From positions 186,001-250,000 of the forward strand of contig JADKKQ010000006.1 of NCBI GenBank assembly GCA_016720425.1: a DNA stretch of 64,000 bases, read 5' to 3'. Source of the DNA: Betaproteobacteria bacterium (GTDB lineage: Bacteria > Pseudomonadota > Gammaproteobacteria > Burkholderiales > Casimicrobiaceae). This document shows positions 34,325 to 45,526 of this stretch, one piece after another. The notes below the pieces were generated by a model. That model worked only from the letters and a program-made list of their open reading frames with translations. It was not told the origin of the DNA and did no database searches. The position numbers were made by a program, and so were the translations under genes. Position 1 is the stretch's first letter. Each line of letters opens with the position of its first letter.

Positions 34325-35305
34325 ATGAAAATGCGCTTTCCGATTGTTTTGACGGCACTTCTGACCGTGTTCGCCGTCTGCGGCGCCCGCGCCCAGGCGC
34401 CGCTTTCGCCCGACCCGGCGAAGCTCAGGCTCGCCTCGGCGAACGTGCTGGTGCTCGACGCGCAGTCGGGTCAGCCGCTGTATTCCAAGGGCGCCGAGGA
34501 GGTCACGCCGATCGCGTCGCTCACCAAGCTGATGACGGCGATCGTCACCATCGAGTCGGGGCTGCCGCTGGACGAGGCGCTCGCCGTCGACATGGACGAC
34601 TTCGACTATCTCAAGGGAACGCGCTCGCGCCTGACGCTGGGGGCGACGCTGCCGCGGCGCGAGATGCTGCAGCTGGCGCTGATGTCGTCCGAGAACCGCG
34701 CGGCGTCGACCCTCGCCCGCAACTATCCGGGCGGCGTCGACGCCTTCGTCGGCGCGATGAACGCCAAGGCCAGGGCGCTGGGCATGACCCGCACCCGGTT
34801 CGAGGATCCGACCGGCCTGTCGCCGAACAACGTGTCGACGGCGAGCGATCTTGCGCGCCTCGTCCGGGCGTCCGCCCAGTACCCGCTGATCCGCGATTTC
34901 TCGACCACCCCGTCGCACTACGTCGAGGTGCAGCCGACCGGGCGCCTGCTCGGCTTCAACAATTCCAATCGCCTGGTCTCCTCGGCCGACTGGGACATCC
35001 AGCTGCAGAAGACCGGCTACATCCGCGAAGCCGGGCGGTGCCTGGTGATGCTCGCCAACGTCGCCAGCAAACCGATGATCATCGTGCTGCTCGATTCCAT
35101 CGGCAAGTTCACCCGCCTGGGCGACGCCCAGCGCGTCAAGTACTGGCTGGAGACGGGGCAGACGCTGCCGCTCGCCGCGGCCTTCGGGTACAAGGCGCCC
35201 GCAGCCAAGTCCGCGAAGCCGCGGGCCGTCGTCAAGGTCAAGGGCAAGGCACCGGCCGCACAGAATTCCCGGTCGTCACGCTCGGCCCGCGCCGGCGGCG
35301 CCTGA
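34325..35305 (+). CDS. pbpG: D-alanyl-D-alanine endopeptidase, PBP7/8-like
   Basis: About 326 residues with an N-terminal signal peptide (MKMRFPIVLTALLTVFAVCGARAQA), so periplasmic. It is an S11-family serine peptidase with motif 1 SLTK (in IASLTKLMTA), motif 2 SEN and motif 3 KTG (in QLQKTGYIREAG). PBP7-type enzymes cut cross-links in peptidoglycan and differ from DacA-type carboxypeptidases in lacking the long C-terminal domain and amphipathic anchor, as here. The C-terminus is a short Lys/Ala-rich tail. Start chosen at ATG 34325; a TTG at 34307 and an ATG at 34331 are alternatives. Confidence 0.9.
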   Translation: MKMRFPIVLTALLTVFAVCGARAQAPLSPDPAKLRLASANVLVLDAQSGQPLYSKGAEEVTPIASLTKLMTAIVTIESGLPLDEALAVDMDDFDYLKGTRSRLTLGATLPRREMLQLALMSSENRAASTLARNYPGGVDAFVGAMNAKARALGMTRTRFEDPTGLSPNNVSTASDLARLVRASAQYPLIRDFSTTPSHYVEVQPTGRLLGFNNSNRLVSSADWDIQLQKTGYIREAGRCLVMLANVASKPMIIVLLDSIGKFTRLGDAQRVKYWLETGQTLPLAAAFGYKAPAAKSAKPRAVVKVKGKAPAAQNSRSSRSARAGGA

Positions 35306-35463
35306 ACGCCGGTCCGGCCCGGGCTCCCGCCGCCGGCGTTCACCGCGGCGCCGCGGCGCTCGTCACCCGCCAGTCGTCACTCGCCGCGGACCACGGCGCC
35401 GTCTCGCGCCGATCGACGCCCGTCACGCCCTGGGCGGACGCTTGATGCTCTCACCGGAACGCG

Positions 35464-37155
35464 TCAGGACCGCTGCGGGGGCCCGGCGGGACCCGGGCGT
35501 CGCGGCTGCTCGAGGAGCTCCCGGGCGTGGGCGCGGGTCCGGGCGGTGATCTCGCGGCCCGCGAGCATGCGCGAGATCTCCTCGATGCGTGCCGGCTCGG
35601 CCAGCGGTTCGACGGTCGTGCGCACTGCGCGCTCGTCGCCGTGCTTGGCGACGCGGAAATGCGCGTCGGCGCAGGCGGCGACCTGCGGCAGGTGGGTGAC
35701 GCAGAGCACCTGGCGCCGCTGCGCGAGCTTGTGCAGCAGGCGGCCGACCGTCGAGGCGACGGTGCCGCCGATGCCGACGTCCACTTCGTCGAAGATCAGC
35801 GTCGGGATCGACCCGACCTCGGCGGTGGCGACCTCGATGGCGAGCGCGATCCGCGACAGTTCGCCGCCGGAGGCGACGCGGGCGAGCGGCGCCAGCGGCT
35901 GCTTGGGATGGCCGGCGACGCGAAACTCGACGCGCTCGAGGCCGAAGGCCGCGGGCGCGGGCAGCGGTTCGAGCCCGGTCTCGAAGCGGCCGCCGGCCAT
36001 CGCCAGGTCCTGCATCGTCGCGGTGACGCGATCGTCGAGTTCGCTGGCGGCGAACTGCCGCTTGGCCGACAGCTGCTCGGCCAGCGCGCGGTAATCGGCC
36101 TCGGCCTGCGCCGCGCGGCGCGCGAGTGCGGCGGCGTCGGCGGTCTCCTGCAGCGCGGCGAGCCGGCTCTCGGTCTGCTGCAGCAGTTCCGGCAGCGCCT
36201 CGGGCCGGACCCGATGCTTGCGGGCGGCGTCGTGCAGCGCCGCCAGCCGCTCCTCGGTGGCGCGCAGCTCGGCGGGATCGAGCTCCAGCCGGTCGCGATA
36301 ACCGCGCAGTGCCCGCGAGGCTTCGTCGAGCGCGATGCGCGCCGACTCGAACAGCGCGCCGATCTCGAGCAGCGCCGGATCGTGCACGGCCTGCGCGGTC
36401 ACCCGGCCGGCCAGCGCCGACAGCCGCCGGCACAGCGCGTCGTCGCCCTCGCTCAAGGCTTCCTCGACCGCCGTCGCGGTTTCGAGCAGGCCGGCGGCGT
36501 GGGCGAGGCGCGTCTGGGCGAGCGACAACAGGTGCCACTCGCCGGCGTCGACGCCGAGCGCCGCGAGCTCGTCCCGGCGCACGGCGAGGAGGTCGCGCTC
36601 CGCCTGCGTCGACGCCGCGGCGGCGGCGAATGAGTCACGCTCGGCGATCGCCGTGCGCCAACCCTGCCAGGCAGCGGCGACCTCGCCGGCGAGCGCGGTG
36701 AAGCCGCCGAACGCGTCGACCAGGTGGCGCTGCGCCTCGGCCGTCAGCAGCGACTGGTGCGCGTGCTGGCCGTGGATGTCGACCAGCCGTTCGCCGACCT
36801 GCTGCAGCTGCGCCAGCGTCGCCGGGCGTCCGTTGATCCAGGCGCGGCTCTTGCCCTGCGCGTCGAGCGTGCGGCGGATGAGCAGATCGCCCTCGGCCGC
36901 CAGGCCCTCCTCGCCCAGCCAGGCCGCGACCTCGGGCCGGTCGTCGAGCTCGAACACGGCGGCGAGCTCGGCCCGGGAGGCTCCGGGACGCAGCTGGCGC
37001 AGCTCGAAGCGGTCGCCGAGCAGCAGCGCCAGCGCGTCGAGCAGGATGGACTTCCCGGCGCCGGTCTCGCCGGTGAGCACCGAAAAGCCGGACGCCAGCT
37101 CGAGATCGAGCGTCTCGACGACGACGAAATCGCGGATGGACAGCAGGCGCAGCAT
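35464..37155 (-). CDS. recN: DNA repair protein RecN
   Basis: A 563-residue SMC-like ATPase acting in recombinational repair of double-strand breaks. The Walker A is GETGAGKSILLDALALLLG near residue 29. A central coiled-coil region rich in Ala, Leu, Glu and Arg runs from about 160 to 370. The C-terminal half has the signature VASGGELSRIALAIEV and Walker B TLIFDEVDVGIGG, then VTHLPQVAA. Length is normal. It lies 18 bases downstream of nadK on the same strand, the common betaproteobacterial order. No LexA box was recognised. Confidence 0.95.
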   Translation of the reverse strand: MLRLLSIRDFVVVETLDLELASGFSVLTGETGAGKSILLDALALLLGDRFELRQLRPGASRAELAAVFELDDRPEVAAWLGEEGLAAEGDLLIRRTLDAQGKSRAWINGRPATLAQLQQVGERLVDIHGQHAHQSLLTAEAQRHLVDAFGGFTALAGEVAAAWQGWRTAIAERDSFAAAAASTQAERDLLAVRRDELAALGVDAGEWHLLSLAQTRLAHAAGLLETATAVEEALSEGDDALCRRLSALAGRVTAQAVHDPALLEIGALFESARIALDEASRALRGYRDRLELDPAELRATEERLAALHDAARKHRVRPEALPELLQQTESRLAALQETADAAALARRAAQAEADYRALAEQLSAKRQFAASELDDRVTATMQDLAMAGGRFETGLEPLPAPAAFGLERVEFRVAGHPKQPLAPLARVASGGELSRIALAIEVATAEVGSIPTLIFDEVDVGIGGTVASTVGRLLHKLAQRRQVLCVTHLPQVAACADAHFRVAKHGDERAVRTTVEPLAEPARIEEISRMLAGREITARTRAHARELLEQPRRPGPAGPPQRS

Positions 37156-37173
37156 CGACGGATTGCGGTTCGC

Positions 37174-38064
37174 TCAGTCGCGCCGGTCGGGGAGGCGCTC
37201 CGGTATCGCGCTCCAGTGCAGCTTGCTGCGCAGCATGCCGAAATAGTCGTGGCCCTCGGGATGCAGGAAGCGGGCGGCGGAGGCGGCCCGGCGGATGGTG
37301 ACCGTCTGGCCCTCGTCCAGCGGAAAGCGCGTCTGGCCGTCGCAGTGCACGCTGGCGTCGCTGCCGCGCTGGACGGTGACGGCGATCACTGCCGATTCGT
37401 GGACGGCCACGGGGCGATGCGTGAGCGCGTGCGGCGCGACCGGGACCAGCGCGAACGCCGGCACGTCGGGAGCGATGATCGGCCCGCCGGCGGACAGCGC
37501 GTACGCGGTCGAGCCCGTCGGCGTCGCGACGATCAGGCCGTCGGCGCGCATCGCGTAGACGAAGCGCCCGTTGATCTCGACCCGGACCTCGATCATGCTG
37601 CCGCCGCTGCCGCGATTGACGACCACGTCGTTGAGCGCGACCGCGCGATCGCCGTTGACCTGCGTATCGAGCAGGGTTCGCCGCTCCTCGACGAACCGGC
37701 CGTCGAGCATCGCCGCCAGCGTGGTCTCCATCGCGGCCAGCGGGATGTCGGTGAGAAAGCCCAGCCGGCCCTGGTTGATGCCGACCAGCGGCAGGTCGAA
37801 CGGAGCGACCTGGCGAGCGATCGACAGCATCGTGCCGTCGCCGCCGATGACGATGACGAGGTCGGCGTGGCGGTCCATCTCGGCGGCGGGCGCCGAGCGA
37901 TAGCCCGGCAGCGGGTGGTGGGTGGCGGTTTCGGCGCCGAGGACCACCGCGTGCCCGCGTCCGGCGAGGAACGCCGCCAGGTGCGCCAGAGGCTCGGCGA
38001 TGCCCGGGCTCTCCAGGCGGCCGACGAGCGCGACACGGGGGAAGCGTAGCGGCGAGGCGGCCAT
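37174..38064 (-). CDS. nadK: NAD kinase
   Basis: A 296-residue kinase that phosphorylates NAD to NADP using ATP. The family motifs are present: VIGGDGTMLSIAR, GINQGRLGFLTD, LNDVVVNRG, and the nucleotide-binding RADGLIVATPTGSTAYALSAGGP. The start at 38064 gives MAASPLRFPRVALVG; the ribosome-binding site is weak. It is followed closely by recN and diverges from hrcA. Confidence 0.95.
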   Translation of the reverse strand: MAASPLRFPRVALVGRLESPGIAEPLAHLAAFLAGRGHAVVLGAETATHHPLPGYRSAPAAEMDRHADLVIVIGGDGTMLSIARQVAPFDLPLVGINQGRLGFLTDIPLAAMETTLAAMLDGRFVEERRTLLDTQVNGDRAVALNDVVVNRGSGGSMIEVRVEINGRFVYAMRADGLIVATPTGSTAYALSAGGPIIAPDVPAFALVPVAPHALTHRPVAVHESAVIAVTVQRGSDASVHCDGQTRFPLDEGQTVTIRRAASAARFLHPEGHDYFGMLRSKLHWSAIPERLPDRRD

Positions 38065-38213
38065 GGCCACGATTAGACCACAGCCGCCGTGCCGGCCCCA
38101 AGCCGACGCATGGCCGAGACCCCCCGCCCGCGGGCCGGCCGGACCGGGCCGCCGGGTCGGCGTGGCGATCGCTGCAAGCGCGCCCGCCGTACCGCGCCCG
38201 GCGGCCGCGCCTG

Positions 38214-38219
38214 TAGAAT
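38214..38219 (+). promoter_or_regulatory. -10-like TAGAAT seven bases before hrcA
   Basis: TAGAAT followed by GCCCGGC and then the ATG at 38227. No Shine-Dalgarno sequence or CIRCE repeat is present, so a leaderless hrcA transcript is possible. If translation instead starts at the ATG at 38218, this hexamer would overlap it. Confidence 0.4.
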
Positions 38220-38226
38220 GCCCGGC

Positions 38227-39252
38227 ATGCTCGATCACCGTGCCCAACAACTGCTGAAGGCGCTCGTCGAACGCTACATCGCCGAGGGGCAGCCGGTGGG
38301 TTCGCGCGTGCTGTCGCGGCAATCGGGGCTCGAGCTGTCGCCGGCGACCATCCGCAACGTGATGGCCGACCTCGAGGAAATGGGGTTCATCGCCAGCCCG
38401 CACACCTCGGCCGGACGCGTGCCCACGCCGAAGGGTTACCGGCTGTTCGTCGATTCGCTGATGGTCGTCCAGCCGCTGGCCGACGTCGAGATCTCGCGCC
38501 TCGAGGGCGAGCTCGCCGCCGACCGGCCGCAGCAGCTGGTGAGCGCCGCGGCCAATCTGCTGTCGCAGCTGTCGCATTTCGCCGGCGTGGTGCTGACGCC
38601 GCGGCGGCGCGAGGCGGGATTCCGGCACCTCGAGTTCCTGCGCCTGTCCGAGCGCCGGGTGCTGCTGATCATCGTCACCCCCGAAGGCGACGTGCAGAAC
38701 CGGATCCTCCACACCGACCGCCCCTACGGTCAGGCGCAGCTGGTCGAGGCGACCAACTTCTTCAACCAGCACTATGCCGGCGCGTCGTTCACGTCGATCC
38801 GGATGCGCCTCGCCGACGAGCTGACCGCGCTGCGCGAGGACGTCGCCACGCTGATGACCGCGGCCGTCGACGTCGGCGAGGGGGCGCTCAACGCCGACGA
38901 GGGCGTGGTGGTGGCGGGCGAGCGCAACCTGCTGCAGTCCGAGGGCCTGGCGTCCAACATGGAGCGCCTGCGGCGGCTGTTCGACGTGTTCGAGAAGAAG
39001 ACCTCGCTGCTGCACCTGCTCGACCTGTCGCAGCGCGCCGAGGGCGTGCAGATCTACATCGGCGGCGAGTCGAACCTGGTGCCGCTCGACGAGATGAGCA
39101 TCGTCACCGCGCCCTATACGGTGGACGGGCAGGTGATCGGCACGCTGGGCGTGATCGGGCCGACGCGGATGGCCTACGAGCGGGTGATCCCGATCGTCGA
39201 CGTGACGGCCAAGCTGCTGTCCAACGCGCTGACGCTGCAGAAGAACGATTAG
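38227..39252 (+). CDS. hrcA: Heat-inducible transcription repressor HrcA
   Basis: A 341-residue repressor with an N-terminal winged helix (MLDHRAQQLLKALVERYIA, QPVGSRVLSRQSGLELSPAT, MADLEEMGFIASPHTSAGRVPT) and a GAF-like dimerisation region. HrcA normally binds CIRCE (TTAGCACTC-N9-GAGTGCTAA) before chaperone operons. I found no CIRCE upstream of grpE or dnaK here, so its targets (for example groESL) are probably elsewhere. Grouping with hemH, grpE, dnaK and dnaJ is usual in betaproteobacteria. ATG 38227 matches the family N-terminus. Confidence 0.94.
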   Translation: MLDHRAQQLLKALVERYIAEGQPVGSRVLSRQSGLELSPATIRNVMADLEEMGFIASPHTSAGRVPTPKGYRLFVDSLMVVQPLADVEISRLEGELAADRPQQLVSAAANLLSQLSHFAGVVLTPRRREAGFRHLEFLRLSERRVLLIIVTPEGDVQNRILHTDRPYGQAQLVEATNFFNQHYAGASFTSIRMRLADELTALREDVATLMTAAVDVGEGALNADEGVVVAGERNLLQSEGLASNMERLRRLFDVFEKKTSLLHLLDLSQRAEGVQIYIGGESNLVPLDEMSIVTAPYTVDGQVIGTLGVIGPTRMAYERVIPIVDVTAKLLSNALTLQKND

Positions 39253-39283
39253 CCGCGCCGACATCGCGAACCCACACTCCCGC

Positions 39284-40393
39284 ATGTCCTTCCTGCCCGA
39301 ACCCGCGTTCGCCCACGACCGGACGCCGCGCATCGGCGTGCTGCTGGTCAACCTCGGCACTCCCGACGAGGCCACGCCGGCGGCGGTCCGCCGCTACCTC
39401 GCCCAGTTCCTGGCGGATCCGCGCGTGGTCGAGATCCCGCGCGTGCTCTGGCTGCCGATCCTGCACGGCGTGATCCTGCGCGTCCGGCCGGCGCGGTCGG
39501 CCAGGAAGTACGCGTCGATCTGGGGCGCCGGCGGCTCGCCGCTGCTCGCCCACAGCCAGAAGCAGCGGACGCTGCTGCAGGGGTATCTGGCGCAACGGCT
39601 CAAGGCTGCCGGATTGCCGCCCGACCTCACTGCGATCGAACTCGCGATGCGCTACGGCAACCCGGCGGTCGACGGCGCGCTGGATCGGCTGCGCGCGGCC
39701 GGCTGCGATCGCATCCTGGTCGTTCCGCTGTATCCGCAGTACGCCGCGAGCACCACCGCGTCGGCGATGGACGCGGTGTACGCGCACGCCCGCCGGTTGC
39801 GGCGGATGCCGGCGCTGCGCTCGATCGACTGCTTCCACGACGACCCCGGCTACATCCGGGCGCTGGCCCGCGGCATCGAGGACCACTGGTTCCGGAACGG
39901 GCGGCCGGACCGGCTGGTGCTGAGCTTCCACGGCCTGCCGCGCCGGTCGCTGGACCTCGGGGATCCCTATCACTGCCACTGCCGCAAGACGGCCCGGCTG
40001 CTCGCCGCCGAGCTCGGGCTCGACCCGAAGCAGTACGCGGTGACCTTCCAGTCGCGTTTCGGGCGCGCCGAGTGGCTGCAGCCGTACACGCAGGACACGA
40101 TCGTTGCGCTGGCGAAGGAGGGCGTCCGGCGGGTCGACGTCGCCTGTCCGGGCTTCGTCGCCGATTGCCTCGAAACCCTGGAGGAGATCGGCATCGAGGT
40201 GAAGGAGGCGTTCCTCGCGGCCGGCGGCAAGGAGTTCCACGCCATCCCCTGCCTCAACGAAGCGCCGCAGTTCATCGCCGCGCTGACCGATCTGGTGTGG
40301 CGCCACCTCGAGGGCTGGCTGGCGCCGCCGCCGGAGGCCGCGGCCCGGGAGCTGACGCTGCTGCGCGCCAAGGGACTGGGCGCCGCGCGCTGA
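39284..40393 (+). CDS. hemH: Ferrochelatase
   Basis: A 369-residue enzyme inserting ferrous iron into protoporphyrin IX, the last step of protohaem synthesis. Characteristic blocks: GVLLVNLGTPDEATP at the N-terminus, VVPLYPQYAASTTASAMDA, LSFHGLPRRSL with the catalytic histidine, FQSRFGRAEWLQPYT, and CPGFVADCLETLEEI with the conserved glutamates. It lies between hrcA and grpE on the same strand. A GC-rich hairpin without a T-run follows the stop (40395-40415). Confidence 0.96.
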   Translation: MSFLPEPAFAHDRTPRIGVLLVNLGTPDEATPAAVRRYLAQFLADPRVVEIPRVLWLPILHGVILRVRPARSARKYASIWGAGGSPLLAHSQKQRTLLQGYLAQRLKAAGLPPDLTAIELAMRYGNPAVDGALDRLRAAGCDRILVVPLYPQYAASTTASAMDAVYAHARRLRRMPALRSIDCFHDDPGYIRALARGIEDHWFRNGRPDRLVLSFHGLPRRSLDLGDPYHCHCRKTARLLAAELGLDPKQYAVTFQSRFGRAEWLQPYTQDTIVALAKEGVRRVDVACPGFVADCLETLEEIGIEVKEAFLAAGGKEFHAIPCLNEAPQFIAALTDLVWRHLEGWLAPPPEAAARELTLLRAKGLGAAR

Positions 40394-40486
40394 GCGCCCC
40401 TTCGGTCCCGGGGCGATGGTAATCCTTTGATTCGTCGATGGATGTTCGGCGTCCCGCGTACGCCGCGAGGTTTTTGCGCCCGCCCG

Positions 40487-40511
40487 TTGAAAACGCCGGA
40501 TTTGCCCCCAT
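40487..40511 (+). promoter_or_regulatory. Sigma-32 heat-shock promoter of grpE
   Basis: TTGAAA (40487-40492), a 13-base spacer and CCCCAT (40506-40511), an excellent match to the sigma-32 consensus CTTGAAA-N13-15-CCCCATNT. The leader to the grpE ATG would be about 40 bases. Confidence 0.8.
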
Positions 40512-40558
40512 CGTCCGAAGGGTCCCGAACATTCCCTCCAGGATTCGCAGGAGCACCG

Positions 40559-41137
40559 ATGAGCAGTCCCGAGAAACCCCATGCCGCTGCCGCCGACGCG
40601 CAGGTTCCCCAGGTCGCGGAACGCGGACCGGCGGAGGTCGTCCCCGAACCGGCGCCGGCCGATCCGGCGCCCGACATCGCCGCGTTGCTGAAGAAGGCCG
40701 AGACCGAGGCGGCCGAGCTCAAGGACGCGTGGCTGCGCGCCCGCGCCGACGTCGACAACCTGCGCAAGCAGGCGGCCAACGACGTCGCCCGGGCGCACAA
40801 GTACGCGATCGAGAAGTTCGCCGAGGACCTGCTGCCGGTCAAGGACGCGCTCGAGGCCGCGCTCGCCACCGGCCACGCGCCGCCCGAGGCGCTGCGTGCG
40901 GGCGTCGAGCTCACCCTCAAGCAGCTGGTCGCCGCCTTCGACAAGGCGCAGATCGTCGAGGTCGACCCGAACGGCGAGAAGTTCGATCCCCACCGCCACC
41001 AGGCGATGGCGATGATCGAGAGCGACCAGCCTCCCAGCCACGTCATCCAGGTGTTCCAGAAAGGCTATCTCCTCAACGACCGGGTGCTGCGGCCGGCGAT
41101 GGTGGCGGTGGCCAAGGCACGTGAAACTCCCGCGTGA
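40559..41137 (+). CDS. grpE: Nucleotide exchange factor GrpE
   Basis: A 192-residue DnaK cofactor. A charged, disordered N-terminus (about 1-45) leads into a long helix (ALLKKAETEAAELKDAWLRARADVDNLRKQ) and the C-terminal beta domain (AQIVEVDPNGEKFDPHRHQAM, VIQVFQKGYLLNDRVLRPAMV). GrpE releases ADP from DnaK and acts as a thermosensor. AGGAG precedes the ATG. First gene of the grpE-dnaK-dnaJ heat-shock group. Confidence 0.96.
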   Translation: MSSPEKPHAAAADAQVPQVAERGPAEVVPEPAPADPAPDIAALLKKAETEAAELKDAWLRARADVDNLRKQAANDVARAHKYAIEKFAEDLLPVKDALEAALATGHAPPEALRAGVELTLKQLVAAFDKAQIVEVDPNGEKFDPHRHQAMAMIESDQPPSHVIQVFQKGYLLNDRVLRPAMVAVAKARETPA

Positions 41138-41149
41138 GCGGCAGCCGGA

Positions 41150-41176
41150 CTTGAAACAGGGCCACCGCGTCGGCAT
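41150..41176 (+). promoter_or_regulatory. Second sigma-32-like promoter, upstream of dnaK
   Basis: A perfect CTTGAAA -35 (41150-41156), a 14-base spacer and CGGCAT (4 of 6 matches to CCCCAT) at 41171-41176, in the 155-base gap between grpE and dnaK. It would give dnaK its own heat-shock start with a leader of about 110 bases. Confidence 0.5.
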
Positions 41177-41292
41177 CTAGCGAACAGCGGCGATCGGCGT
41201 TGCCGGTCGCCAGGGCATCGGGCAGGCGGGCGGTGCAAGGCGGACCGGCGGCCTGCAGGCAACGACGAAATCGACAGCAAAGGACTGCGGAC

Positions 41293-43251
<1,959 letters not shown>

Positions 43252-43433
43252 TGTTCCGCCGCGCCTGACCGCGTCCCGGTTGGGGTGGGGGCGGGCGCGA
43301 TGGAATGTCGGGCCGGATTCGAACGGTCGCCGCCGGGCGCCGCTCGGTCCGGCCTTTTGGCGTTCGGCCGCGGTCGCGATCCGGGAAACCGGGTCGCGCG
43401 TCGCGGCGGAGCGCGACGGGCACAGGGGAGGAC

Positions 43434-44588
43434 ATGGCAAAGCGCGACTACTACACGGTGCTGGGCGTCAACCGGGACGCGACCGAAGAGGACATCAAGA
43501 AGTCCTACCGCAAGCTGGCGATGAAGTTCCATCCCGACCGCAACCCGGACGACAAGGGGTCGGAGGAGAAATTCAAGGAGGCCAAGGAGGCCTACGAGAT
43601 CCTCTCCGACGCCAAGAAGCGCGCCGCCTACGACCAGTTCGGGCACGCCGGCGTCGACCCGTCGGCCGGGTTCGGGGCCGGGGCGGGCGCCCGGGGCTTC
43701 GGCGGCGGGCCCGAGGGCTTCGGCGGCTTCGCCGATGCGTTCGGCGACATCTTCGGCGAGATCTTCGGCGCGCAGCGCGGCGGGCGCGGCGGCAGCGGCG
43801 TCTATCGCGGCGCCGACCTGCGCTACAACCTCGAACTCTCGCTCGAGGACGCGGCCCGCGGCACCGAGGCGAAGATCCGCGTCCCGACGATGGAGGGCTG
43901 CGAGACCTGCAAGGGCACCGGTGCGAAGCCGGGCACGTCGGCCAAGACCTGCGCGTCGTGCAATGGGCGCGGCGAGGTGCGCGTGTCGCAGGGATTCTTC
44001 TCGATCCAGCAGGCCTGCCCGACCTGTCACGGCACCGGCAAGGTGATTCCCGAGCCCTGCACCGCCTGTCACGGCGCCGGGCGGATCAAGAAGCACAAGA
44101 CGCTGTCGGTCAAGATTCCGGCCGGCGTCGACCAGGACGATCGCATCCGGCTGACCGGCGAAGGCGAGGCAGGCATGAACGGCGGGCCGGCCGGCGACCT
44201 CTACGTCGTCGTCAGCCTGCGTCCCCACGCGGTGTTCCAGCGCGAAGGCGCCGACCTGCACTGCGAGATGCCGATCGGCTTCTGCACCGCGGCCCTCGGC
44301 GGCGAGATCGAGATTCCGACGCTCGACGGGCACGCCAAGATCAAGATCCCGCCGGAGACGCAGACCGGGCAGGTGTTCCGCCTGCGCAGCAAGGGCATCC
44401 GGCCGGTGCGCGGCTCGGTCACCGGCGACCTCTACTGCCACGTGGCGGTCGAGACGCCGGTCAAGCTCACGTCGCGCCAGCGCGAGCTGCTGCGCGAGTT
44501 CGAGGCGATCAACGAAAAGGACCCCGGTGCGCACAATCCGCGCGCCAAGTCCTGGATGGACAAGGTCAAGGACTTCTTCGGGCCGTGA
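43434..44588 (+). CDS. dnaJ: Chaperone DnaJ
   Basis: A 384-residue type I Hsp40. J domain (KRDYYTVLGVNRDATEEDIK, with HPD in MKFHPDRNP), a Gly/Phe-rich linker (GFGAGAGARGFGGGPEGFGG), four zinc-finger repeats (CETCKGTG, CASCNGRG, CPTCHGTG, CTACHGAG) and the C-terminal client-binding domains. The start at 43434 has GGGGAGG upstream. It is separated from dnaK by 182 bases without a recognised promoter. Confidence 0.97.
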   Translation: MAKRDYYTVLGVNRDATEEDIKKSYRKLAMKFHPDRNPDDKGSEEKFKEAKEAYEILSDAKKRAAYDQFGHAGVDPSAGFGAGAGARGFGGGPEGFGGFADAFGDIFGEIFGAQRGGRGGSGVYRGADLRYNLELSLEDAARGTEAKIRVPTMEGCETCKGTGAKPGTSAKTCASCNGRGEVRVSQGFFSIQQACPTCHGTGKVIPEPCTACHGAGRIKKHKTLSVKIPAGVDQDDRIRLTGEGEAGMNGGPAGDLYVVVSLRPHAVFQREGADLHCEMPIGFCTAALGGEIEIPTLDGHAKIKIPPETQTGQVFRLRSKGIRPVRGSVTGDLYCHVAVETPVKLTSRQRELLREFEAINEKDPGAHNPRAKSWMDKVKDFFGP

Positions 44589-44626
44589 GCCCGCGGCGGC
44601 GGGCCGCGCGGCGATCGCAGCGCCGC

Positions 44627-45346
44627 TCAGGCCGCGCCGGAGCGGCGGCGCAGCACGTCGATGCGCATCGGCTGGTGGAAGCAGGCGCCCGCCGGGGTCA
44701 TGCTGCGCCCGAAGCGCTCGCGCACCGCGGCCAGCTGCGCCGCACTGAGGCGGTGCTCGGTGTGGGTGACGCCGATCATCCGGCGCTCGAAATCCTCGCA
44801 ATCCGCATACTGACGCAGCGCGGTGTGGAACGTCTCGGCGACGAGCTCGAACGTGCCGCCGGCGACGGCCCGCTGCAGCGCGGCGAACGCCGCCTCGCGC
44901 ACCTCGCGCTCGTCGTGAAAGATCGACATCACGGCGTTGAACTCCCCCGCGTACACGGGCTCGGAGAACGCGGCCAGCCCCCCCGGCACCAGCACGCGGG
45001 CGATCTCGCGCAGCGCGGCGTCCATCGCGCCGACCGGCACGTGGTGCAGCGACTTCGCCATCAGCACGACGTCGACCGCGGCGTCGGGGAGGGGAATGGC
45101 CTCGGCGCCGCCATAGCCGAACACGACGTTCGGCAGGTCGCCGATCCCGAGGTTGTGCGCGTGCTGGACGCGGTCGACCTCGAGCGCGGTGATCCGCGCG
45201 TCCGGAAACCGCGTCGCCAGCGCCCGCGTCAGTTCCGCGCGCCCGCAGCCGAGTTCGACGATCCGCGCGCGGTCGAAGGCCACCTGTCCGGCGAGTACGT
45301 CGAGGTCGCGCGCCAGCGGGCCGGGGTCGGGATGGGCGATCTGCAT
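44627..45346 (-). CDS. Class I SAM-dependent methyltransferase
   Basis: A 239-residue protein with the Rossmann methyltransferase fold: motif I VELGCGRAELTRALA, an acidic residue after strand 2 (ALEVDRVQ), then AIPLPDAAVDVVLMAKSLHHV and EIARVLVPGGLAAFSEPV. This pattern fits the UbiE/Methyltransf_11 type acting on small molecules. The substrate is unknown and the gene is isolated between dnaJ (convergent) and a divergent binding-protein gene. No clear ribosome-binding site precedes the ATG at 45346. Confidence 0.85.
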   Translation of the reverse strand: MQIAHPDPGPLARDLDVLAGQVAFDRARIVELGCGRAELTRALATRFPDARITALEVDRVQHAHNLGIGDLPNVVFGYGGAEAIPLPDAAVDVVLMAKSLHHVPVGAMDAALREIARVLVPGGLAAFSEPVYAGEFNAVMSIFHDEREVREAAFAALQRAVAGGTFELVAETFHTALRQYADCEDFERRMIGVTHTEHRLSAAQLAAVRERFGRSMTPAGACFHQPMRIDVLRRRSGAA

Positions 45347-45526
45347 CGGAAGGGGGGAAACGGGGGTGCGGGCGCCGGCGGCGCGCTCGACGCGGATTGT
45401 GCGGGACTGCGCCGCTTCGGGCAACCGTCGCGCGCTGCGCGCCGCCCGGCACCGTGCGCGTGCTTGTCCGCAGGTCCCGCCAGGGATTAGCATCGGCGGT
45501 TTGCCACCCTTTCCCCGGAGTCCGTC

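Noticed and set aside
35305..35340. AACGCCGG/CCGGCGTT inverted repeat between convergent pbpG and recN as a terminator
   Set aside because: The loop is 20 bases and no T-run follows on either strand, so it is weak evidence for intrinsic termination.
40394..41292. CIRCE operator upstream of grpE or dnaK
   Set aside because: No TTAGCACTC-N9-GAGTGCTAA-like inverted repeat was found; sigma-32-type promoters explain the heat-shock control.
44589..44626. GCCCGC/GCGGGC hairpin after dnaJ as a terminator
   Set aside because: Short GC palindrome without a T-run; common by chance at this base composition.
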